Shown here in pieces: positions 8,846 through 17,936 of a stretch of 64,000 bases of DNA (positions are counted from its first letter, which is position 1; each line of letters starts with the position of its first letter). Below the pieces are notes generated by a model. That model searched no databases, was not told the DNA's origin, and saw nothing but the letters and a program-made list of their open reading frames with translations. The position numbers were made by a program, and so were the translations under genes. The stretch is from assembly GCF_026130175.1 (NCBI RefSeq), contig NZ_JAIGNI010000033.1, forward strand, positions 1 through 64,000. Direction: 5' to 3'. Origin of the DNA: Lyngbya sp. CCAP 1446/10. GTDB taxonomy: Bacteria > Cyanobacteriota > Cyanobacteriia > Cyanobacteriales > Microcoleaceae.

Positions 8846-11605
8846 ATGCAACAAATCAAAGAGCATGGTCAAATGCCTGAAGCCTGCTCTCAGTCTCAAA
8901 AAAATCGCTTTTTCACCTTCTGGAAAAGAGTCTTAATTGGAACTCTAGCGAGTACATTACTCAATCTCTCCATCCTATTTCCCTCTCCCAGTTTCGCGGA
9001 AGTAGTTCTCGGCGTTGTTCGCAGTTCCGAGAATTCCCCCGATTGGGTAAAGATTACCACGCGCCTCTGGGAAAGCGGCATTGCTTACAAACCAATCAAT
9101 CTCGAAGACATCAAAAATTTGGCAGATTTAGCAGGCTTTAACGTGCTGTTTTTGGCCAATATTGAAACTTTGACTCCAGCGCAAATAAAAGTTTTAGAAG
9201 CTTGGACAAAACAGGGCGGCCGCTTGATTGCTTCGGGGCCAGTCGGCCGCAGTTCCCCGGCTTTGGTGCGTCAATCTTTACGATCGCTCCTTGGGGCCTA
9301 TTGGGCTTTTCCCTTGACTCAGCGGGGGGCGGTGCAACCCCGCACCCGCTGCCGGGATCTGGCTTGCACCGCTTCTAGCAATTGGGTGCCACCGGAACAA
9401 CAAAATGCCTCAGTCCAAGGCGGTGTCTTGATTCCTGCCGACGCGAACAGTCAAACTGTCGCTACTTGGAAAGATAGTTCCGGTTCCTCCGCTGCGATCG
9501 CCACCGATCGCGCTACCTATCTCGGCTGGCGCTGGGGTAGCGACGGTTCCCCAAATATAGACTCGGCTTGGCTGCGGGCCTCGATCGCCCGCTGGGGCGG
9601 AACTGTCGGCTCCCCTGCTGCGCCTATAGCAGCCACACCCCCGCTACCAAATCCCCCCGACCGACTTACGAGAAATACGCCTAGTTCGCCACGAAATACC
9701 CCGCTGAGCCGACTTTCTCCTTCTCCCCCCCTTCCCGATCCAGTACCTGCAACTTTTACAGACCCTTCGGATCAGTCGGCGCCGGCGGGTTTGGATGTGC
9801 AGGCAAATTCCAATCAGCCGATCGTCAGCATTGAAGCGTACTTGATGCGCCAAGAACTCACCAACCTCCTCGGCCGGTTTGAAAGCGCCCTGACAGCAGC
9901 TAATTCAGCCAATACCCCCATCAATCTCAATGCTGCTACCCCCCCTCAACTGGTGGCGTCAACCAACAGTGTAGGGCCGTCTGCGAGTCGCCCGCTGCCT
10001 TTGCAAGGCACAAGGACGCGGGCGGTCGCCCAAGCCCGGCAGGTTTTGCAAAATTTTGACCAACTCCTACAAGAGCAAAAATACGCTGAGGCTAGGCAGC
10101 AGTGGGTGCAAGCGCGCCAGTTGCTGTGGCAAAATTATCCCCAGGAAGGACAGCGCCTTGGGGCGGAAATTCGCGCGGTTTGGCTCGATCGCGGTACGAT
10201 CGTCGCAGCGCGATCGGAACAGGGTTTGGCCGCTGTGTTCGATCGGCTTGCCGCCGCCGGGATCAATACCGTTTTCTTTGAAACTTTGAATGCCGGATAT
10301 CCGATTTATCCCAGTCAAGTTGCACCCCAACAAAACCCCCTGACAGTGGGCTGGGACCCCCTGGAATCTGCGGTTAAATTAGCCCATGAGCGAGGCATCG
10401 AATTGCATGCTTGGGTTTGGATTTTTGCCACCGGAAATAAGCGCCACAATGCTTTAATTGGTCAACCTAATTCTTATCCTGGGCCAGTGCTTTCAGCTCA
10501 TCCAACTTGGGCAAATATTGACAATAAAGGACGCATCCAAAATCCTAATGACGGTAAATTTTATATCGATCCGGCAAACCCGGAAGCGCGCAGTTATTTA
10601 CTCCAAATTATTAGCGAAATTTCTACCCGCTACAAAGTAGATGGAGTCCAATTAGACTATATTCGCTATCCTTTTCAAAATGACAATGCGGGTTTTACCT
10701 ACGGTTACGGTGTTGCCGCGAGACAGCAATTTAAGCAGTTGACTGGTGTAGATCCGGTGAATATTTCTCCCAAAGACGGCAGTTTGTGGCGGCAGTGGGT
10801 TGAATTTAAAACTAATCAAATTAATACTTTTGTCGCTGAAGTTTATCGGCTTTTGGGGTCGAATTCTCCCCGCACAATTCTGTCGGTGGCGGTGTTTCCG
10901 CACCCAGAAAGTCAGCGGATTTACAAAATTCAACAAAATTGGGAAGTTTGGGCCCGTCAAGGCATTGTAGATTTGATTGTGCCGATGACTTATGCTTTGG
11001 ATACGAACCGACTTCAGCGCATAACTGAACCGCTAGCAAAGGAACAAATGCTCGGTTCGGCTTTGATTTCTCCGTCGGTTAAGTTGTTGACACTCCCGGA
11101 AGTTGTGGCGATCGACCAAATTCAAGCTTTGCGCGATTTGCCGACTGGGGGCTATGCTATTTTTGCGGTGGAAAGTATCAACAGCGGGATGCAGGGCTTT
11201 TTTAACCGCACTCAAGGGCGCCCCGTGCGTTCCGCTTCTGCTTCCGAACCAATTCCTTACCGCCAGCCCTTTGCAGCAGCGGCTTCGCGGTATACTACTC
11301 TCAAGCAGGAATGGAGTTTTTTGTTGGCTAACAATCAGTTGCGGGTGTCGGAATCTGAACTGAAAGTGCTCAAAAGTCGATCGGACGAATTGGCGCAAGC
11401 TTTCAGCAAATTGGCAGCCAATCCTTCTACCGAAAGTTTAGCAACTGCTAAAAGATTGTTGGCGAGTTTTCAATCTCAATTTCAATCTTCCATGCGCTTG
11501 CATTCTGCCGACAATAGCTATCAGGTGCAAACTTGGCAAAATCGTTTGGAGAGTTTGGATATGCTATTGCGTTACGGCGAAAGGGTGGAGTTAAATCGCA
11601 GGTAA
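8846..11605 (+). CDS. Secreted glycoside hydrolase family 10-like (GHL10/DUF187) protein
   Basis: A protein of about 919 residues with an uncleaved or cleaved export signal near the N-terminus (VLIGTLASTLLNLSILF, then FPSPSFAE). Next comes a region of about 230 residues resembling a glutamine-amidotransferase-like fold (VVRSSENSPDWVKITTRLWE, AWTKQGGRLIASGPVG), then a proline-rich linker. The GHL10 TIM barrel follows, with AVWLDRGTI, TVFFETLNAGYPIYPS, HAWVWIFATGNKRHN and GVQLDYIRYP. This family is predicted to hydrolyse cell-envelope polysaccharide. Biochemical proof is scarce. The reading frame is also open from a GTG at 8822. I prefer the ATG at 8846, with 8873 as an alternative. None has a clear Shine-Dalgarno, because an STRR array sits directly upstream. 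A C-terminal helical region (about 780-919) is of unknown role. Confidence 0.85.
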   Translation: MQQIKEHGQMPEACSQSQKNRFFTFWKRVLIGTLASTLLNLSILFPSPSFAEVVLGVVRSSENSPDWVKITTRLWESGIAYKPINLEDIKNLADLAGFNVLFLANIETLTPAQIKVLEAWTKQGGRLIASGPVGRSSPALVRQSLRSLLGAYWAFPLTQRGAVQPRTRCRDLACTASSNWVPPEQQNASVQGGVLIPADANSQTVATWKDSSGSSAAIATDRATYLGWRWGSDGSPNIDSAWLRASIARWGGTVGSPAAPIAATPPLPNPPDRLTRNTPSSPRNTPLSRLSPSPPLPDPVPATFTDPSDQSAPAGLDVQANSNQPIVSIEAYLMRQELTNLLGRFESALTAANSANTPINLNAATPPQLVASTNSVGPSASRPLPLQGTRTRAVAQARQVLQNFDQLLQEQKYAEARQQWVQARQLLWQNYPQEGQRLGAEIRAVWLDRGTIVAARSEQGLAAVFDRLAAAGINTVFFETLNAGYPIYPSQVAPQQNPLTVGWDPLESAVKLAHERGIELHAWVWIFATGNKRHNALIGQPNSYPGPVLSAHPTWANIDNKGRIQNPNDGKFYIDPANPEARSYLLQIISEISTRYKVDGVQLDYIRYPFQNDNAGFTYGYGVAARQQFKQLTGVDPVNISPKDGSLWRQWVEFKTNQINTFVAEVYRLLGSNSPRTILSVAVFPHPESQRIYKIQQNWEVWARQGIVDLIVPMTYALDTNRLQRITEPLAKEQMLGSALISPSVKLLTLPEVVAIDQIQALRDLPTGGYAIFAVESINSGMQGFFNRTQGRPVRSASASEPIPYRQPFAAAASRYTTLKQEWSFLLANNQLRVSESELKVLKSRSDELAQAFSKLAANPSTESLATAKRLLASFQSQFQSSMRLHSADNSYQVQTWQNRLESLDMLLRYGERVELNRR

Positions 11606-11947
11606 AATCAGCTTTTTGTGCGATCGGGCGGTTCCTTCTAGTCTTTCAACAAACACGTGCTACACATACGTGGTTGGCAGCGCTGCTGCCAACCCTAGGC
11701 GCTGCGCCAAAAACCAAACAGCAAAAGAGAAAACAGCATCGTGCAGCAGTGACCAACAGAGCGATCGCATCAATTATCTGTATTAATAGTTACGGAAAAA
11801 CTGTCAGCAGAAATACGTTATAGTTATTTAAATCCATACCTTCTACTATTACCATATATTCACGGTGCGAAAATCACGGATACACCGATAACTATTTTTT
11901 ATTTCTCTTCAGCAATTACTAATTACCAATTACCAATTACTCTTAGG
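11606..11947. other. Intergenic with a strong hairpin
   Basis: The 342-bp gap contains a perfect 10-bp stem GGTTGGCAGC/GCTGCCAACC with loop GCT (11672-11694). It has no T-tract, so it may be a processing or weak termination site for the hydrolase transcript. It is followed by AT-rich sequence and ATTACCAATT repeats just before the kinase ATG. Confidence 0.5.
11672..11694. terminator. Stem-loop after the hydrolase gene
   Basis: A 10-bp perfect stem with a 3-nt loop, 67 nt after the stop codon. The missing U-tract makes intrinsic termination uncertain. Confidence 0.35.
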
Positions 11948-14900
11948 ATGAATATGTTTCCTAAACCGCTCAATCGCTTTGCTACCAAAATTATCGGCAA
12001 AGCTCCATTACAAACTGTGCTCGTGCTTCCTTTTTTAGTGCAAATTGTCGGCACCGTAGGAATTGTAGGTTGGCTGTCGTTCCAAAACGGTCAGCGCGCG
12101 GTCAACGATGTTGCCGCTCAGTTGCGGGGAGAAATTAGCGATCGCATCAAAGACCGCATGGAAAACTATATGTCAATTCCCCACATTGTCAATCACCTCA
12201 ACGTTCAAGGCGTAAAATTGGGGCAATTAAACCTAGAAGATAAACAAAGATTAGAACTTCATTTTCTCGAACAAATTCAATATTTTGATACAATCAGCAT
12301 CATTTACATAGCCCAAGAAAATGGAGACCACTCTGGAGCAATCCGCACTAAAGATCAGATTATGATATCTGCGGCTGACAAATCGACTGGCAACAAATTA
12401 GCTCGATATACTGGTGACTCTCAGGGAAACCGCGTTCAATTAATGGAAACTTCGCCCAACATTTACGACCCGCGAATTCGCCCTTGGTACATAGCAGCAG
12501 CCGCCGCCAAAAAACCTGTTTGGACTCCAATTTATACAGATTTTTTGACTAGGGAACTGGCAATTACTGCTGCTATGCCTATCTACAACGACGCTGGCAA
12601 GCTGTTAGGAGTAGCTGGCAGCGATTTGCTGTTTTCCAAAATCAAAGAGTTTCTCGTCAGCCTCAAAATTGGTAAATCTGGGCAAACTTTTGTGATGGAG
12701 CGATCGGGAATGTTAATTGCCACTTCAACAGCGGGCCAAGAATTCGCAGTGGAAGGTAAAGAAGCAAAACGCATCAAAGCTTCAGCAAGCGAGAATCCCG
12801 TAATTCGCCAAACCGCACAGCATTTAGAAAAAACCTACCAAAGCTTAGCTAAAATCAAAAATTCTCAACAGCTTCCTTTTGATATTGACGGGAAGCGCAA
12901 TTTTATGGAGGTAACTCCTTTTCAAGACGATCGGGGGTTGGATTGGCTGATTGTCGTAGTTGTGCCAGAGTCCGACTTTATGGAGCAAATTAACGCCAAT
13001 ACCCGCACGACTTTTTTGCTGTCGGTTGCAGCTTTGATTGTGGCGACAATTCTGGGAATTCTTACTGCTAAATGGGTGGTGCGGCCGATTTTAAGATTGA
13101 ATGCAGCGGCCAAAGCTTTGGCAAAGAATGAATGGGATACAAACCTCACTCTGAATCGCGAAGATGAACTCGGAGAACTTGCCACTGCTTTTAACAGCAT
13201 GGCAGAGCAATTGCAGCATTCATTTACTTCGATATCGGAAAGCGAAAACCGAGTCAAACAATTTCTCAATGCAGTACCGCTAGGCATTTTTATTACCGAG
13301 CCAAACGGTCAACCTCACTACATTAATCCTACAGGAGAGCAACTTTTAGGTAAAGGAATTATAGCAGCAGATGCCGAAAATTTGCGCCAAGCTTACAAAG
13401 TTTATTTAGCTGGAACTCAAGAAATTTACCCAGCGGAGCGTGACCCAATTTTAAATGCTTTGCAGGGCAAAAGTGTAACTGTTGATGACATTGAAATCTC
13501 CTTGACTGACAAAACTGTTCCCCTGCAAATTTGGGGCACTCCTATTTACGACGATCGAGGCAACATTGTCTACGGGATGTGCGCTTTTCAAGATATTACT
13601 GAACGCAAACAGGCGCATAAACTGTTAACTGAATACAACCAAAATTTAGCAGTGCAAGTTGCAGAACGCACGGGCGATCTTGCTAAGGCAAAAGAAAAGT
13701 TTTCTAAAGCTTTTCGTTCCAGTCCCAATGCAATTACAATCACGAGAATCAGTGACGGCAGCCACCTTGAAGTTAATGACAGCTTTTGCCGAATGATGGG
13801 CTACAGTCACGAAGAAATTATTGGAAAAACAGCGGTAGATCTGAATTTTTGGGCGACTTTAGCAGAGCGCGATCGCATGATTCAAATGTTGAAAAACAAG
13901 ACGGCAATTCACAATTACGAGCTGAGGTTTCGCAATAAAAGTGGTGCAGAAAGAACGGCGCTGCTGTCGATTGAAACCATTGATATTGACGGAGAAGCTT
14001 GTTTTCTGTCGATTTCTAGCGATATTACCGATCGCCAAAAAGCAGAAGCAGCCCTCCGCGAAGCAGAAGAAAAGTACCGCAACATCTATGAAAATGCTTT
14101 AAACGGCATTTTTCAAACTGCTGCTGACGGGAAATACATCAGCGCTAACCCCGCTTTAGCTGAACTCTACGGTTATGAATCGCCCGCAGAATTGATCGCA
14201 GCGCAGCCGAATTTCAATAACCAGCTTTACGTAAATCCCAACCGCCGCCGCGAATTTACAGTGCTGATCGACGAGTACGGGATATTGTCAAACTTTGAAG
14301 CGGAAATCTACCGCAAAGATGGCAGCATCATCTGGATTTCGGAAAATTGTCGCGCTGTCTGCGATGCCGCAGAAAATTTACTTTACTACGAAGGTTTTAT
14401 TAAAGACATTACTGATAGCAAACAAGCGGAAATGAAAATGCAGCAGGCGAAAGAAGCTGCCGAAGCAGCCAACAAAGCTAAAAGTACCTTTCTCGCCAAT
14501 ATGAGTCACGAATTGCGATCGCCCCTGAACGCAGTCATCGGCTTTGCTCAAGTCATGATCCGCAGTAAAAATCTGTCTCCCGAAAATCAAGAAGATGTCG
14601 GAATTATCCTGCGGAGTGGCGAACATTTGCTGGCTTTAATCAACCAAGTTTTAGACTTGTCCAAAATCGAAGCGGGACGCACTACTATCAATGAAAAAAG
14701 CTTCGATTTTTACCGATTATTCGACGATTTAGAAGATATGTTTGCTCTCAAAGCTGAGGAAAAAAACTTACAATTAATCTTCGATCGGGACGCGGAAGTT
14801 CCCCATTACATTTGCACCGATGAAGTGAAATTACGTCAAGTTTTAATTAATTTGCTTAATAATGCAATTAAGTTTACTTCAGAAGGGGGAGTTTCGGTGC

Positions 14901-15898
14901 AAGTTAAAGGAAGAAAGCGGAATTTGCACAAAAACAGCCCTGATGAATTGCCCGGCCGCTACTCGCTCCATTTTGAAGTTCAAGATACTGGTGCAGGCAT
15001 TGCTGCTGAGGAAATTCATCAGTTATTTGAAGCATTTGTACAGACAAAAACAGGTAAAGATTCTCAGGAAGGCACAGGTTTAGGTTTAGCGATCAGCAGA
15101 CAGTTCGTGCAATTGATGGGAGGTGAAATTACGGTTAGCAGCGAGGTTGGCAAGGGTGCACTATTTCAGTTTGACATCCAAGTTCACCTGGTTGAAGCTG
15201 CTGATATTGAAATCAAAAAAGCTCTACGTCGAGTTATTGCCCTCGAACCGAATCAGCCGAGTTACCGCTTGCTAATTGTGGACGACAAACCCCTGAACCG
15301 CCAACTGTTGGTCAAACTTCTCAGTCCGCTGGGATTTGAGTTGAAAGAAGCGAATAACGGTCAAGAAGCGGTGGATATTTTTATGGATTGGGAACCGCAT
15401 CTGATTTGGATGGACATGAGAATGCCTGTGATGGACGGGTACGAGGCAACGAAACAGATTAAAACTACAACTGGCGGGCAAGCAACGGCGATTGTAGCTC
15501 TGACTGCTAGTGTTTTGGAGGAAGAACGGGCGGTGATTCTTTCGACGGGTTGCGATGATTTTATGCGGAAACCGTTCCGAGAGGAGGATATTTTTGCGGC
15601 AATGGGCAAACATTTGGGAGTACGTTATATTTATGAAGATCCAACAGCAGTCAGTGTGGCGGGTGTAGGGGAGTCCAGTCAGGATGTGCTGACACCGGAG
15701 GCGATCGCCTCTCTTTCTCCAGACTGGATGGTTGAATTCAAGCAAAATATTTTGAGTGTGGATATGGAGGCGATCGCCAGTTCGATCGCACAAATCAGCA
15801 CCGTCAACCCATCTCTGGCTGCCACACTTCAAGATTGCATTAATAATTTTGAATACGACAAAATTTTGAACATAATCGAGCTCAGCGATCATCATTAA
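11948..15898 (+). CDS. Hybrid sensor histidine kinase (dCache-HAMP-PAS3-HisKA-HATPase-REC)
   Basis: A 1316-residue membrane sensor. TM1 lies at about 25-47. An extracytoplasmic double-Cache domain spans about 48-345 (with RPWYIAAAAAKKPVWTPIY and ITAAMPIYNDAGKLLGVAG). TM2 is at about 352-375, followed by HAMP and three PAS domains (about 435-560, 590-700, 710-835). The phospho-acceptor His is H854 in NMSHELRSPLNA. The ATPase domain has DTGAGIAAEE and GTGLGLAIS. The receiver domain has its acceptor Asp at D1156 (MDMRMPVMDGYEA). A helical tail of about 70 residues (ending NFEYDKILNIIEL) recurs in the second hybrid kinase of this cluster. It is not a recognisable Hpt domain, because no HxxKG motif is present. 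The gene is the first of five co-directional signalling genes, and the next starts 8 bp after its stop. Cache domains usually bind small organic ligands, but the ligand here is unknown. Confidence 0.93.
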   Translation: MNMFPKPLNRFATKIIGKAPLQTVLVLPFLVQIVGTVGIVGWLSFQNGQRAVNDVAAQLRGEISDRIKDRMENYMSIPHIVNHLNVQGVKLGQLNLEDKQRLELHFLEQIQYFDTISIIYIAQENGDHSGAIRTKDQIMISAADKSTGNKLARYTGDSQGNRVQLMETSPNIYDPRIRPWYIAAAAAKKPVWTPIYTDFLTRELAITAAMPIYNDAGKLLGVAGSDLLFSKIKEFLVSLKIGKSGQTFVMERSGMLIATSTAGQEFAVEGKEAKRIKASASENPVIRQTAQHLEKTYQSLAKIKNSQQLPFDIDGKRNFMEVTPFQDDRGLDWLIVVVVPESDFMEQINANTRTTFLLSVAALIVATILGILTAKWVVRPILRLNAAAKALAKNEWDTNLTLNREDELGELATAFNSMAEQLQHSFTSISESENRVKQFLNAVPLGIFITEPNGQPHYINPTGEQLLGKGIIAADAENLRQAYKVYLAGTQEIYPAERDPILNALQGKSVTVDDIEISLTDKTVPLQIWGTPIYDDRGNIVYGMCAFQDITERKQAHKLLTEYNQNLAVQVAERTGDLAKAKEKFSKAFRSSPNAITITRISDGSHLEVNDSFCRMMGYSHEEIIGKTAVDLNFWATLAERDRMIQMLKNKTAIHNYELRFRNKSGAERTALLSIETIDIDGEACFLSISSDITDRQKAEAALREAEEKYRNIYENALNGIFQTAADGKYISANPALAELYGYESPAELIAAQPNFNNQLYVNPNRRREFTVLIDEYGILSNFEAEIYRKDGSIIWISENCRAVCDAAENLLYYEGFIKDITDSKQAEMKMQQAKEAAEAANKAKSTFLANMSHELRSPLNAVIGFAQVMIRSKNLSPENQEDVGIILRSGEHLLALINQVLDLSKIEAGRTTINEKSFDFYRLFDDLEDMFALKAEEKNLQLIFDRDAEVPHYICTDEVKLRQVLINLLNNAIKFTSEGGVSVQVKGRKRNLHKNSPDELPGRYSLHFEVQDTGAGIAAEEIHQLFEAFVQTKTGKDSQEGTGLGLAISRQFVQLMGGEITVSSEVGKGALFQFDIQVHLVEAADIEIKKALRRVIALEPNQPSYRLLIVDDKPLNRQLLVKLLSPLGFELKEANNGQEAVDIFMDWEPHLIWMDMRMPVMDGYEATKQIKTTTGGQATAIVALTASVLEEERAVILSTGCDDFMRKPFREEDIFAAMGKHLGVRYIYEDPTAVSVAGVGESSQDVLTPEAIASLSPDWMVEFKQNILSVDMEAIASSIAQISTVNPSLAATLQDCINNFEYDKILNIIELSDHH

Positions 15899-15905
15899 AT
15901 ACCCG

Positions 15906-17330
15906 ATGAATTCAAGTTCCTCCAACACCAATCGAGCTAATATTTTAGTAGTAGACGACACACCACAAAACCTGCGGCTGCTGGCAGGAATTTTGAGCGA
16001 AAAAGGCTATCAAGTTCGCCCAGTTCCTAACGGTAAGCTAGCACTGTCTGCCGCTCAAAAAATGCCCCCGGATCTAGTGCTGCTGGATATTATGATGCCG
16101 GAGATGGATGGCTATGAAGTTTGTCAGCGGCTCAAAGATTCTGAAGTAACCAAAGACATTCCGGTGATTTTCATCAGTGCGATTAACGACGTGATGGATA
16201 AAGTTAAAGCTTTTGGAGTTGGGGGAGTGGACTTTATTACCAAACCGTTTCAGGTTGAAGAAGTTTTAGCCCGGATCGAAACTCATTTAAAAATTTGTTC
16301 GCTGCAACAAAATTTGCAAGAAAAAAATCAAGATTTAGCAACTGCCATCTACCAACTGCAAGCCACCCAAGAGCATTTGATTCAATCGGAAAAAATGGCG
16401 GCACTGGGACAACTGATTGCCGGCATTGCCCACGAAATAAATACCCCCCTGGGCATTATCGGCTCCTCTATTGATAATATAGCTACTTTCTGGGACGATA
16501 ATTTAGGAAAAATGCCTCATTTTTTTCAACAACTTTCCGAAGAAAGTCAAGCTCACTTTTTAGCGTTACTTTACAGATCTACCAATCAAAAAATTTTATT
16601 TACTAGCAGAGAGAAGCGAAAATTTAAGCAGCAGTTGACTGGGGATTTGAGGGCAGCATCTGTTAAAAATGCTGAAGAAATTGCGGATACTTTAGTTGAC
16701 ATGGAAATCTACGATAACATAGAACAGTTGTTGCCACTTTTTAAATTGCCGGATTGGGAAGTAGTTTTCAATACAGCTTACCAGTTTGTGAGCTTTAAGA
16801 AAAGTATTAGCCTAATCCAAAGAGCGACAGCTAAGTCGGGAAAAGTAGTATTTGCCTTAAAAAGCTACGCTCATTTCGATAGCAAGCAAGAAAAAGTCCA
16901 GGCGAACTTGCACGATGGCATTGAAATGGTGTTAACCCTTTATCAAAATCAACTGAAACACGGTATAGAAGTCGTTAAAAATTATGGAAATTTACCGAAA
17001 ATTATGTGCTATCCCGATGACTTAAATCAAGTTTGGACGAATCTTGTTCACAATGCCCTGCAAGCAATGGATTATAAAGGTATTTTGACGATTGAAACTC
17101 TGCTGCAAGAGGCAAATATTTTGCTCAAATTTACTGATAACGGCAAAGGTATTCCCCCAGAAATTATTCCTAAGATTTTTCAGCCATTTTTTACGACTAA
17201 ATCTGCGGGCGAAGGTAGCGGTTTGGGATTGGATATTGTGAGAAAAATTGTTGACAAACATGAAGGTACAATTGCTGTAGAATCGGTACCGGGGCAGACA
17301 ACTTTTACCGTCTCGCTGCCAATCTATTAA
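15906..17330 (+). CDS. Response regulator-histidine kinase fusion (REC-HisKA-HATPase)
   Basis: A 474-residue soluble protein. The N-terminal receiver domain (about 12-130) carries acceptor D61 in LLDIMMPEMDGYE and lysine in ITKPFQ. A coiled coil (about 135-165) follows, then a kinase core with H176 in GIAHEINTPLG. The sequence between H176 and the ATPase domain is longer than usual (about 180-330), which fits the atypical HisKA kinases that follow receivers in cyanobacteria. The ATPase motifs are DNGKGIPPE and GEGSGLGLDIV. The gene begins 8 bp after the upstream hybrid kinase and is presumably co-transcribed with it. A phosphorylated receiver probably gates the attached kinase, making it an intermediate in a relay. 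The partner is inferred from neighbourhood only. Confidence 0.92.
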   Translation: MNSSSSNTNRANILVVDDTPQNLRLLAGILSEKGYQVRPVPNGKLALSAAQKMPPDLVLLDIMMPEMDGYEVCQRLKDSEVTKDIPVIFISAINDVMDKVKAFGVGGVDFITKPFQVEEVLARIETHLKICSLQQNLQEKNQDLATAIYQLQATQEHLIQSEKMAALGQLIAGIAHEINTPLGIIGSSIDNIATFWDDNLGKMPHFFQQLSEESQAHFLALLYRSTNQKILFTSREKRKFKQQLTGDLRAASVKNAEEIADTLVDMEIYDNIEQLLPLFKLPDWEVVFNTAYQFVSFKKSISLIQRATAKSGKVVFALKSYAHFDSKQEKVQANLHDGIEMVLTLYQNQLKHGIEVVKNYGNLPKIMCYPDDLNQVWTNLVHNALQAMDYKGILTIETLLQEANILLKFTDNGKGIPPEIIPKIFQPFFTTKSAGEGSGLGLDIVRKIVDKHEGTIAVESVPGQTTFTVSLPIY

Positions 17331-17500
17331 ACAAAACTTACCCGCAGGGGGCTGATTCCCGGTAGCGCCAGGGGCTGTCTCGCTGACAAAGACAAGATTT
17401 ATTGCGATAAACCGGGTTTCTTTTCGGAAGTCCTCTTAAAATAAGATACGGGGCAGATATCGTGCATCCTCGCCCGAAATCAATCACAGAGGAGCAAGTC

Positions 17501-17548
17501 ATGTCGGTAAACCCACTAAAATTCAAGCAGAGAGGAAAAGATGAATAA
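17501..17548 (+). other. Possible 15-codon leader ORF
   Basis: ATG at 17501 follows a good GAGGAG site and reads MSVNPLKFKQRGKDE before a stop that overlaps the next gene's start by 8 nt. It may couple translation to the receiver gene or may be chance. No composition evidence is possible at this length. Confidence 0.25.
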
Positions 17549-17936
17549 GCCTGTAATTCTTTGCGTTGACGATGAACCCGATATCTTGAAGACTCTCAAG
17601 ATGCAGCTCAAAAATGAATTTAAAGATGATTACTTTTATGAATTAGCTGAAAGTGGTGATGAAGCTTTAGATTTGCTTGAGGATTTTGAAGAAGAAGCTG
17701 AGGTGATTGTGATTGTTTCTGATTGGCTGATGCCGGGAATTAAAGGTGATGAACTTTTAATTAGAGTTCACCAAAAATATCCTAAAATTATTAAGGTGAT
17801 GTTGACCGGACAAGCGGATGCAGCGGCAGTCGAGCGGGCAGTACAAGAAGCTGATTTATATTGCTGTTTGTACAAACCGTGGAATAGCAAACAGTTAATA
17901 GAGACGATCAAATCTGGGCTGGCAAAGTTATTATGA
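17541..17936 (+). CDS. Single-domain response regulator
   Basis: A 131-residue stand-alone receiver domain. The acidic pocket is D10/D11 (CVDDEPD), the acceptor is D61 (VSDWLMPG), the T/S switch lies in MLTGQAD and the conserved lysine is K112 in YKPW. The LTGQAD and KPW pattern is shared with the N-terminal receiver of the next protein. The upstream AGAGAGGAAA serves as ribosome site. The stop overlaps the next start by 4 bp (ATGA), which indicates translational coupling. With no output domain it probably shuttles phosphate or titrates a kinase within the cluster. Confidence 0.93.
   Translation: MNKPVILCVDDEPDILKTLKMQLKNEFKDDYFYELAESGDEALDLLEDFEEEAEVIVIVSDWLMPGIKGDELLIRVHQKYPKIIKVMLTGQADAAAVERAVQEADLYCCLYKPWNSKQLIETIKSGLAKLL

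Noticed and set aside
11533-11823. 96-codon frame spanning the end of the hydrolase gene and the following gap
   Set aside because: It overlaps the real gene out of frame and crosses the hairpin; no start signal or homology pattern.
15272-15961. 229-codon open frame antisense to the first hybrid kinase and its neighbour
   Set aside because: It lies opposite a receiver domain with clear motifs, has no family signature and no start signal, and its composition is that of a shadow.
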